Source: Glaciecola petra
GTDB taxonomy: Bacteria > Pseudomonadota > Gammaproteobacteria > Enterobacterales > Alteromonadaceae
Length of the DNA: 64,000 bases
NCBI RefSeq assembly: GCF_031846345.1
Contig: NZ_JAVRHX010000006.1
Location: 1 to 64,000 of the forward strand
Direction of reading: 5' to 3'
Shown: piece after piece, positions 44,650 to 52,037 of the stretch
Position numbering within the stretch: the stretch's first letter is position 1
Layout: each line of letters opens with the position of its first letter
Notes under the pieces: model-generated
The model's input: the letters and a program-made list of their open reading frames with translations, nothing else
Told to the model about the DNA's origin: nothing
Database searches by the model: none
Position numbers and translations under genes: made by a program

Positions 44650-44675
44650 TATACTTTTACTTAACTGAAAGTATA
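44650..44675. promoter_or_regulatory. Inverted repeat in the divergent DUF2145/XRE gap
   Basis: TATACTTT (44650-44657) and AAAGTATA (44668-44675) are perfect inverted copies separated by ten bases, followed by TGTATAC at 44681. The adjacent 44710-44770 holds about five AAATAC units. These could be binding sites of the XRE-type regulator encoded to the right. Confidence 0.4.
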
Positions 44676-44818
44676 TTATTTGTATACTAAATTGATTTAG
44701 ATACGTGATTTACAAATGCGCAAATACAAATACGGAAATACAATTAAGTAAAATACAAATAAGTCACATACGAAAAAGCGAGTAATTTATTAGCCAAATA
44801 GCCCAAGTTAGCGACACT

Positions 44819-45526
44819 TTGAAACGCTTGTTAAAACAACATCAGCTTACATACAAAGATATCGCCTTAGCCCTCGATATGAGCGAGGCAAATATTAAGC
44901 GTATTTTTTCAACTCACAGTTTTACGCTTGAACGTTTAGAACAAATTTGTGAGCTGATTGGTATTTCATTGGTTAACTTGTTCAGCATTGCTCAACAACA
45001 AAGTAAAAAAATCAGCCAGCTTACCGACGAACAGGAAAAACAGCTTCTTGCTAACCCCAAATTATTATTGATCGCAGTTTGCGTTAGAGATGGTTGGACT
45101 TTTGAAGAAATTATCGATTATTACGATATTGATTCTTTTGAATGTATTCAATTGCTGGCGCAGTTAGACAAAATAAAAATTATCGAATTGTTGCCTAATA
45201 ACTTGTATCACTCACTAATTGCACAAGATTTTAGATGGATACCAGGAGGGGCCTTAGAAACATTTATGCAGCAAGAAGTCATGGTGAAATTTATGGCACC
45301 TAAACAAAATGAGCCTTGGACCTTTCGATTTTATTTGCGTGGACGCTACTCGCAAACATCGGTAGATATTATTCAGCGTAAGCTTAATCAAATCACACAA
45401 GAGGCAGCACAGTTAAATCAAGAAGATCAATCTTTGCCTTTGCATCAGCGTCAGCACATGGGATTGTTGCTAGCCATGCGTCCGTGGGAACCTTCGTTAT
45501 TTGAAAAAATGAAACGAAATAAATAA
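44819..45526 (+). CDS. XRE/Cro-type helix-turn-helix regulator
   Basis: From TTG 44819 the protein has 235 residues. The HTH lies at about 8-40 (LTYKDIALALDMSEANIKRIFSTHSFTLERLEQICELIGISLVNLF) and is followed by a helical domain of about 190 residues (ACVRDGWTFEEIIDYYDI, PGGALETFMQQEVMVKFM). The family usually has a few residues before LKRLL. The frame stays open to 44786 and encodes IAQVSDT before it, so a rare ATT (44789) or ATA (44798) start is possible. It is upstream of the PepSY gene on the same strand. Confidence 0.8.
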   Translation: MKRLLKQHQLTYKDIALALDMSEANIKRIFSTHSFTLERLEQICELIGISLVNLFSIAQQQSKKISQLTDEQEKQLLANPKLLLIAVCVRDGWTFEEIIDYYDIDSFECIQLLAQLDKIKIIELLPNNLYHSLIAQDFRWIPGGALETFMQQEVMVKFMAPKQNEPWTFRFYLRGRYSQTSVDIIQRKLNQITQEAAQLNQEDQSLPLHQRQHMGLLLAMRPWEPSLFEKMKRNK

Positions 45527-45611
45527 CTTAAGATGTTTGGTAACATTTGCTAGCATGTGATTGCAAACGCAATTATCAACAGACTCTAAAGTCGAAGGAT
45601 AAATACAATAC

Positions 45612-47384
45612 GTGAAAGGCCTACACCAATTCACTCGTCAAACTAGAAAAGCTCATCGCTATTTAATGGCAATAGTCGGTATCCAGTTATTTATATGGGC
45701 GGCAAGTGGCACTTATATGGTGTGGTTGAATATTCATAGCATTCATGGTGACGAATGGCTGCAGTCACCCCCTGTGCTAACAGGGCTCGGACCACAGAGT
45801 TATCCTATTTCTGAATTAGCCATTGCTTTCCCTAAAGCGACTAATATTAAGCTAAAAATGTTGGGCGATAAGCCTGTTTATTTATTCAAGCAGTTTGCTC
45901 AAACAATAATGCTCGATGCGACAAATGGAGAAAAAATCTCACCATTGTCATCATCTGAAATACAAGAACTTTTGCCTTTTGTCATTGACAAACCCCAGTC
46001 ATTTTTTGATAACAATATAAAAAACATAAACTTACTTACAGATTCTGTACCTGAAGAGATTAGCGGACGAAGCCTACCATTGTGGCAAATTGAATTAAAA
46101 GACTGGGATAGCACCACTATTTACATTGGTCAAAATAATGGTGAAGTAGAATATGTCCGACATAACAGATGGCGCATATTTGATTTATTTTGGCGGCTGC
46201 ACATCATGGATTATTCTGAGGGCGAAGATATTGGCAACAACTTACTCATTTTCGCCACAGTCTTATCTTTTATAGCGGTATTAGCCGGTTTTGTTTTGTT
46301 AACGCTTCGCTTGCGTTTATACACAGTCACAAGCAGATTGACATCAAAAATAATAAGGCCAAATCAGAGTATTAGCTATACATCTCGAATACAAAACTTC
46401 ATCAAGAAAACTCACAAGTGGTTTGCCTTGATTGTATTGATTCAACTGTTAATTTGGATGGTAAGCGGCTTTTTATTAGGTCAAGTAGACTACGATTTAG
46501 CATCGGGTAAGGCAACAGCAACTTGGGTTCATGAAAAGCCTAAAACATTTTTGAATACCGAAAAATTAAGTCACACAAGTCTATTAAACTTACTGGATAT
46601 ATCTGAACTTGTGCAAGTTGTATCATTGCGTGAGCGTGATAATCAATGGTTGTATCAGCTTCAATATAAAAAAGGTCGTCACTCTTATTGGCCTGCCTAT
46701 TTTGAATTGTTCAATACAAGTACTGGCGATGCCGAGCCACTTAATGAACAAATGCTTGTTGAATTAGCTTGGCAAAGTATTGATCGGGACTACAAAGTCT
46801 CAATGGCACAAGAAGTCACTCAACAATCGCTTGATCCTGTGTTACTTGTTCCCCCCATCGATGATTTACCTAATGAATACAATAGGGTATGGCAAGTTAA
46901 ATTAGCTGACCATCACAATACAGCGATTTACTTTAATGCCGACAATGGCGATTTAATTGCACACGTTAACGATACTACTCGATGGCGCAACTTGTTACTA
47001 ATGCTCCATTTTATGGATTATTTACCGCATAACCCGAAGCAAGGTGCGTTTAATAATGTCTTTATTAAAACAATGTCGATATTCGCGCTTGCGCTCAGCC
47101 TTTCGGGTTTAGCTTGGTTGTTATCATTATTGTGGCTATATTTACGTCAAGACCGCGGTTCAACTTTATTGCTCGACTCACTTATAGCTTCTAAGCAGTT
47201 AACCACCGCTAATTGTGGTGGAGGTGGCACCTGTGGGCGTTGTACTTTCTTGTCCTCTACACCGCCTGAGCCTAACGATAGAGAAAAGGCACTATTATCC
47301 CAAATTGAGCTTGATCAAGGTGTACGGTTGGCCTGCCAACATAAGGTCAATGGAGTGTCAGGTGTTAGCGTTTATGTTAAATAG
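45612..47384 (+). CDS. Internally duplicated PepSY-TM protein fused to a C-terminal 2Fe-2S ferredoxin-like domain
   Basis: The 590-residue protein starts at GTG 45612. Two similar halves each hold a helix opening with a His (HRYLMAIVGIQLFIWAASG, HKWFALIVLIQLLIWMVSG), a PepSY-like periplasmic part and a second helix preceded by LHIMDY or LHFMDY. Residues about 525-590 carry CGGGGTCGRC plus RLACQ (Cys 535, 541, 544 and 575), the [2Fe-2S] pattern of NqrF-type ferredoxins. Such a protein should pass electrons across the inner membrane, perhaps with bound heme at the helix histidines. The ferric-reductase-like role (as for PepSY proteins reducing siderophores) is inference. Confidence 0.82.
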   Translation: MKGLHQFTRQTRKAHRYLMAIVGIQLFIWAASGTYMVWLNIHSIHGDEWLQSPPVLTGLGPQSYPISELAIAFPKATNIKLKMLGDKPVYLFKQFAQTIMLDATNGEKISPLSSSEIQELLPFVIDKPQSFFDNNIKNINLLTDSVPEEISGRSLPLWQIELKDWDSTTIYIGQNNGEVEYVRHNRWRIFDLFWRLHIMDYSEGEDIGNNLLIFATVLSFIAVLAGFVLLTLRLRLYTVTSRLTSKIIRPNQSISYTSRIQNFIKKTHKWFALIVLIQLLIWMVSGFLLGQVDYDLASGKATATWVHEKPKTFLNTEKLSHTSLLNLLDISELVQVVSLRERDNQWLYQLQYKKGRHSYWPAYFELFNTSTGDAEPLNEQMLVELAWQSIDRDYKVSMAQEVTQQSLDPVLLVPPIDDLPNEYNRVWQVKLADHHNTAIYFNADNGDLIAHVNDTTRWRNLLLMLHFMDYLPHNPKQGAFNNVFIKTMSIFALALSLSGLAWLLSLLWLYLRQDRGSTLLLDSLIASKQLTTANCGGGGTCGRCTFLSSTPPEPNDREKALLSQIELDQGVRLACQHKVNGVSGVSVYVK

Positions 47385-47461
47385 TAAAAAAAAGTATTAA
47401 GAAAATAGAACTATTTATTGAACACACTCGACATTACTACCAAGAGAATAAAAGTGGGTGA

Positions 47462-48016
47462 ATGTTAGTGTTTTCTCAAAGTGACGAGAAGCTGGTTGAA
47501 AAAGCCTTAAAAGGTAATAAAAAAGCGTGGTTTACTTTGCTATCACGGCATGAGACCGCTATTTACAATTATGCTGTGCGCATGACGGGTAGCAGTGACG
47601 ACGCCAAAGACCTTTTGCAAGAAATCTTTTTATCAGTATTTAATAGCCTACATAATTTTCAAAGTTCAGGGTCGTTTAAGGGCTGGATTTTTAAAATAGC
47701 GCATTACAGGTGTATGGACTTTTTTAGGCGTAGACAGCCAAATATTAGTTTAGATGAAGCGCCTGATATTCCTGAATCTCACTATCAATATTCTCCCGAG
47801 TCGTACATGCAAGCACGTGAATCTAAACAAGATATACATCGCGCAATGCAGAGTTTACCGATTAATCAACGATTGGTGGTAGAACTAAAATTTTTTGGCC
47901 ATTTCACCTTTGATGAAATTGCCGAGCAACTAGGTATTTCACCTAATACGGTTAAAACACGTTTGTATGCTGCTCTGGGAAAACTAAAGAGCGGTATGGA
48001 GGTAGGGCATGTCTGA
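47462..48016 (+). CDS. ECF-family sigma-70 factor
   Basis: The 184-residue protein has region 2 (about 25-95; YAVRMTGSSDDAKDLLQEIFLSVFNSLHNFQSSGSFKGWIFKIAHYRCMDFFRR) and region 4 (about 125-180; LPINQRLVVELKFFGHFTFDEIAEQLGISPNTVKTRLYAALGKLK). No N-terminal region 1 is present. ATG 47462 or GTG 47468 may be the start. The stop overlaps the anti-sigma-like gene by eight bases, the coupling expected of a sigma/anti-sigma pair. It follows the PepSY-ferredoxin gene by 77 bases. Confidence 0.93.
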   Translation: MLVFSQSDEKLVEKALKGNKKAWFTLLSRHETAIYNYAVRMTGSSDDAKDLLQEIFLSVFNSLHNFQSSGSFKGWIFKIAHYRCMDFFRRRQPNISLDEAPDIPESHYQYSPESYMQARESKQDIHRAMQSLPINQRLVVELKFFGHFTFDEIAEQLGISPNTVKTRLYAALGKLKSGMEVGHV

Positions 48017-48713
48017 AGAAGAGAAAATTAAACTATTAGCAAGTTGGTTAGAAGGGCGTTTAGGGCCTGAACAACAGAAGCAATTTGAGCAAGTCTGTTT
48101 ACAAGATAAGGAATTTGCCAAACAGGTTGAGAGAGCAAATACATTTAGCTTAATGAGTGAAACTGATGAGGCAGAGCCGGCCCCCGACTGGCATCGTGAA
48201 GCAAGTTTCAATTTTAAGCCCAAAGTAGCTTGGTGGCAGTGGCAAGGTTTGCCGCTTGCTTCAATGGCATGTTCAGTCTTTGCAATTTTGTTGATTGTTA
48301 CAGGATTTAATATGGAGTATCAGCAAGGACGATTTTCATTTGGATTTGGAAAGGGTTTATCACCTTCTGAAATTGAAAATATAGTCGCTGCGAAAGTCGA
48401 TAAAGAAGTTAGCCAGAGAGTGAATGATTACCAGCAAGATAATCAAGCATTATTAGCTCAATACCTTGACGCTTTGCAAGACCAACAACAACAAAGCAGT
48501 TCCCAATTAACAGAATATGTTTTGACGTCCAGTAGGCAAGAACGCCGTGAAGATTTTGCTGAATTTATCAAGTTTATTAATCAGCAACGTCAAGACGATC
48601 AAGTATTTTATGCGCGTCAAATTAGTGAATTACAAGATGAAATAAGTGCAAGTACGGGGCAATTTTCAAACCCTATTGTGCCGGTTTCTGCGCTTTCAAT
48701 TAATAATGAATAA
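48009..48713 (+). CDS. Putative anti-sigma factor, membrane-spanning
   Basis: The 234-residue protein has an N-terminal cytoplasmic segment (about 1-75; MSEEEKIKLLASWLEGRLGPEQQKQFEQVC), one transmembrane helix (about 80-100), and a long periplasmic helical part rich in Gln and Asp. The opening is like a zinc-less anti-sigma domain: LASWLEGRLGPEQQ. No CHCC zinc motif (HxxxCxxC) is seen. Overlap with the sigma gene and membrane anchoring support the role, though direct homology is not claimed. Confidence 0.7.
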   Translation: MSEEEKIKLLASWLEGRLGPEQQKQFEQVCLQDKEFAKQVERANTFSLMSETDEAEPAPDWHREASFNFKPKVAWWQWQGLPLASMACSVFAILLIVTGFNMEYQQGRFSFGFGKGLSPSEIENIVAAKVDKEVSQRVNDYQQDNQALLAQYLDALQDQQQQSSSQLTEYVLTSSRQERREDFAEFIKFINQQRQDDQVFYARQISELQDEISASTGQFSNPIVPVSALSINNE

Positions 48714-48725
48714 GAGGTAATGACA

Positions 48726-49703
48726 ATGAATATTTTTACTAAGTCAACTACAGGCAATACAGGACCATTTATTACAAAATCAAGCAACAAAAGACTAGGA
48801 GCGGCAAAATGGGCTTTATTGTTAACCAGTTTATGCACTACCAGTTTTACCTTTGCGACAGATTTTAAAGAAATTGCTAAAGAACTAGAGATTATGGATA
48901 GCGTATTAAGTACGTCATTAAAGCAAGAGAATAAAGATCAATCGATTCAATTTAGATCGCTCACCGCTCAGTATTTAGCTAAGCAGGGTGTAGTATTTGA
49001 GATAGCGACTTCTCAATCTGTAACCCGGTTTCGTGCATTTTTTGATGGTAACTCGGCTCCTTCAAGTCCGCCTGAGTCACCTGCTTTTCCTGCAGTATTA
49101 TCGCGTTCAGAAAGTCGATTGTTAGGGGAACAGCAAGTAGCGATCGCAAGGGGCTTAGAAGAAAAACAAATGTTAGCTTCTGAAAACTCAAGCAATCGTA
49201 TTCGTGAAGTACAACAAACCATGCGCGATACTGAGTGGCAATTGCGTGATTATCAACGCCAACTCAGAGATTTGAATTTTGAGTTGAGGTCGGCTTCTGA
49301 GGAAAGAAAAAAAGAAATCAAAGAAATGACAAAAGCGCTAGAAAAAAAAGCGAAAGAGTTTACACAACAACAGAAAGAATTAAATGCCAATGCCAATAAG
49401 TTGAAACTAGAGATGCAAAAGAAACTGGAAGAACAACAAAAAAACGAGATTGCCGCTAGTAAGTTGTTTTTGAGTGCCTTTGAACAAGATATTGCTGATA
49501 ATTTGTGTCGGTTTGGTGGTGGCTTGCGTGCTTTGCCTGAAGATGAGAATGTGAGTTTTGTACTCAGCAATTTTAATGCTTCTACCAATTGGGAAAGTAA
49601 AGACCGGATTTATGTGTTTCCGCTTAAAGAAATTAAGCGTTGCGTACAAGATAAAATTAAAGTGAAAGAGTTGTTAGCCAAAGCGACGGTTTACGATTTT
49701 TAA
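48726..49703 (+). CDS. Exported coiled-coil protein of unknown function in the ECF operon
   Basis: The ATG at 48726 is favoured over 48720 because AGAGG lies eight bases upstream; the product has 325 residues. A long leader (KWALLLTSLCTTSFTFA, residues about 29-44) suggests export. Residues about 150-245 form a strong coiled coil (Lys/Glu/Gln-rich; EMTKALEKKAKEFTQQQKELNA). The final 70 residues are globular with ADNLCRFGGGLRALPEDENVSFVLSNF and KRCVQDKIKVKELL, two cysteines that could pair. It is 12 bases after the anti-sigma-like gene, so it is likely a target or signal input of the system. Confidence 0.7.
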   Translation: MNIFTKSTTGNTGPFITKSSNKRLGAAKWALLLTSLCTTSFTFATDFKEIAKELEIMDSVLSTSLKQENKDQSIQFRSLTAQYLAKQGVVFEIATSQSVTRFRAFFDGNSAPSSPPESPAFPAVLSRSESRLLGEQQVAIARGLEEKQMLASENSSNRIREVQQTMRDTEWQLRDYQRQLRDLNFELRSASEERKKEIKEMTKALEKKAKEFTQQQKELNANANKLKLEMQKKLEEQQKNEIAASKLFLSAFEQDIADNLCRFGGGLRALPEDENVSFVLSNFNASTNWESKDRIYVFPLKEIKRCVQDKIKVKELLAKATVYDF

Positions 49704-49724
49704 ACTAAATTACCGGACCAACTC

Positions 49725-50459
49725 ATGCTAATTTGTATTGCACAAACAAACTCGAAAACGGGACAGATTCAGGAAAATATACATAATCACTTGCGCATGA
49801 TAACTCGTGCTATAGATGAAAAAGCTGATTTAGTTATTTTCCCTGAATTATCCATTACTAATTATGAAACTGAATTAGCACAAAATTATGCAATGGATAT
49901 TCAAAGCGCACTGTTTAATCCATTTCAAACCCTCTCAGACAACAACAATATTAGCATAGTGATAGGTGCACCAAAGCAAAGTGATGAAGGCTTAAATATC
50001 AGTATGTTTATTTTTAGCCCTAATATGCACAGAAGAGTTTATTCTAAACAAATTTTGCATGAAGATGAGCTTCCTTACTTTGTGTGTGGAAAAGAGCAAG
50101 TCATTCTTAACATAAAAGATAAAAAAATAGCGCTTGGAATATGCTATGAAACCCTTCAACGCGAGCATTTTTTGAATGCGTTTAACAAAGGCATTAATGT
50201 ATATGTTGCAAGCGTTGCAAAATCGAAACATGGCGTGGAAAAAGCGCACAACCATTTTGCCAATATTTCAGGCGAATTTAAGACGCCCATATTGATGTCA
50301 AACTGTATTGGTGTGTGCGACAGTGTTATAAGCTGTGGGCAAAGTGCCGCATGGAATCAAAGTGGTCAACTTATTGCTAAACTTGATGATAAAAATCAAG
50401 GGGTGCTGATTTTCGATACTGAAACAGAACAAACAAATTTACTGCAAATTAGTGTCTAA
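49725..50459 (+). CDS. Carbon-nitrogen hydrolase (nitrilase superfamily)
   Basis: The 244-residue cytoplasmic protein has the Glu-Lys-Cys triad: Glu in VIFPELSITNYE, Lys in VYSKQILHEDELPYF, and Cys in IALGICYETLQREH. The superfamily hydrolyses amides or nitriles and includes N-carbamoyl-putrescine amidase and omega-amidase. The substrate cannot be told from these motifs. It begins 21 bases after the coiled-coil gene and may belong to its operon. Confidence 0.88.
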   Translation: MLICIAQTNSKTGQIQENIHNHLRMITRAIDEKADLVIFPELSITNYETELAQNYAMDIQSALFNPFQTLSDNNNISIVIGAPKQSDEGLNISMFIFSPNMHRRVYSKQILHEDELPYFVCGKEQVILNIKDKKIALGICYETLQREHFLNAFNKGINVYVASVAKSKHGVEKAHNHFANISGEFKTPILMSNCIGVCDSVISCGQSAAWNQSGQLIAKLDDKNQGVLIFDTETEQTNLLQISV

Positions 50460-50484
50460 TAGAAACAGAAAATGAAACCAAATT

Positions 50485-50515
50485 GGCAACTGTGCAATTA
50501 ATTGCGGCAGTTGCC
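50485..50515 (-). terminator. Hairpin between convergent hydrolase and M24 genes
   Basis: GGCAACTG (50485-50492) pairs with CAGTTGCC (50508-50515), and GCAATT/AATTGC extends the stem inside. On the minus strand a T-rich stretch (TTTGGTTTCATTTTC) follows. It probably ends transcription of the M24 gene. Confidence 0.6.
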
Positions 50516-50543
50516 CAGACAGAATATCGATGCAAAATGCTGT

Positions 50544-51929
50544 TTATTGAGGGGCAGTTTTGGGTCCAACAACATGAAACCTAGTTTGTCTTCCGGCAGT
50601 ATAGATCACACGTTCTCCGTCAAACATGGCAACCTGTTCTAGTTTTATTCTAACACCTTGCCCGTTCCACATAGGCAATTCGTAACGAATGTTCCCTTCT
50701 ATAGCATAGGCTGTATTTGGATAAAGCGGCCAGTCACCACGAATAGGTGTTTCATCCTGGTTATCCCACATGCCAATGGTAGGCCCAGGAGCATGCCCAA
50801 AAAAGCCGATTGGGTGAGTATAAGTACTTGATTCTATCCCTTCGCCTTTTGCTTTGCGTTGTGTCTCGGCAAGGATCTGATTACCAGTCAATCCTGTTTT
50901 AAACGAGCTAGTGAGGTGATCTTGCCATTTGTTTCCTATAGCCAAAGCATCTTTTAAGTCTTGTGGTACATCAGATTCGCCTTGTTTGAGGACATAGCCC
51001 ATTTCTTGAGTATCGGTACACAGTTTTAGATAGCAAATACCCACATCGGTGTGTAATACATCTCCAGGCTGAATAACACCGCTAGTAGCGCAAAATGGGT
51101 TATCACTCGGGCAATCTATGCCGGCGCGTTGCAAATTAACATAAGGCATAAACCATACTTGCAAGTCGAGTTCATGAAAGCGTTGGCGTATAAACCACGC
51201 TACATCTTCGGTAGTAGTCACCCCAGGCGTAATAACTTTAGATGAAAACCCCTCTGCAATGACTGCACGAGCAAGTTGGACAACGTGAGGGTAAACGGCT
51301 TGTTCTTCTGCAATTCGCGTTTCAACCCAACGCACGACTAACTCTTCAGCCGATACAAGACGTTTTTCGAGATCACTAGGTAAAACCTCAAGCAAACGTT
51401 TATGCAAGCCTTCGGTTAAACCGTCGGCTACAGGCCAATTTCTAGAGCTATTTATACCAATACGTTGCGGATCTAAGTCTTTAATTAATGCACCTAAAGC
51501 TTGCCATTGTTCATCTAAATCACCGCCTGACCAGACCGATTTATAGGGGACACCAAAGGGGTAAGTGTTTACTGACAATGCATCAACGGAGCCGTCATCT
51601 TTTAAATGATAGATCAGCATAGTCGTACGACGTGCAGCAAATACTGGCTGTGGTACTAACGAAAAGAACACCGGGTCTTCTGCATATTCTCGGGCCATCA
51701 CTAACCACAAATCTATATTCGTTTCGGCCATCAACTTGGGTAATAATTTCTTAAAACGCTCATTCATCATCTGATTTTCAGGACTAACTCTTGATCTTTG
51801 ATCAAGCACTGCCGCTGCTGCGGGGGCTGTTAACTGACTTTTGGCGATGGCTTGGGAAGAATTTGACGCCATACCGCTGACTAAAAGCATCATTACGACA
51901 AAAAGCCTAATGTGGAGTATATTTTTCAT
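50544..51929 (-). CDS. Secreted M24 family metallopeptidase, paralogue B
   Basis: The 461-residue protein has a signal peptide (about 1-29), an N-terminal creatinase-like domain and a pita-bread domain with all expected ligand positions: Asp in HTDVGI, Asp in CTDTQE, His in YTHPIGF, Glu in YAIEGNIRY and Glu in IKLEQVAMF. It is related to the gene at 8831-10162 but keeps the glutamate that the other replaces. GxxGHAPGPTIGMWDNQ marks the active-site rim. It likely cleaves Xaa-Pro peptides or related secreted substrates. Confidence 0.87.
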   Translation of the reverse strand: MKNILHIRLFVVMMLLVSGMASNSSQAIAKSQLTAPAAAAVLDQRSRVSPENQMMNERFKKLLPKLMAETNIDLWLVMAREYAEDPVFFSLVPQPVFAARRTTMLIYHLKDDGSVDALSVNTYPFGVPYKSVWSGGDLDEQWQALGALIKDLDPQRIGINSSRNWPVADGLTEGLHKRLLEVLPSDLEKRLVSAEELVVRWVETRIAEEQAVYPHVVQLARAVIAEGFSSKVITPGVTTTEDVAWFIRQRFHELDLQVWFMPYVNLQRAGIDCPSDNPFCATSGVIQPGDVLHTDVGICYLKLCTDTQEMGYVLKQGESDVPQDLKDALAIGNKWQDHLTSSFKTGLTGNQILAETQRKAKGEGIESSTYTHPIGFFGHAPGPTIGMWDNQDETPIRGDWPLYPNTAYAIEGNIRYELPMWNGQGVRIKLEQVAMFDGERVIYTAGRQTRFHVVGPKTAPQ

Positions 51930-52037
51930 GTTAATCTCTAATCAATTATGCCTAAGTGAACACAGAGTATATGCAAGTGTGGCCGTCTCAATCAAGGTAA
52001 TAGACACTATTCGAATAATAGCCTTCGCTTTTTATGG

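Noticed and set aside
44710..44775. Repeated AAATAC units considered as a CRISPR-like or iteron array
   Set aside because: Units are short, irregularly spaced and few; no replication or Cas genes nearby. They may still be regulator sites.
49253..49588. Minus-strand frame rich in Ser, Phe and Cys opposite the coiled-coil gene
   Set aside because: The composition is the reverse-complement image of Lys/Glu codons of the coiled coil; no start signal.
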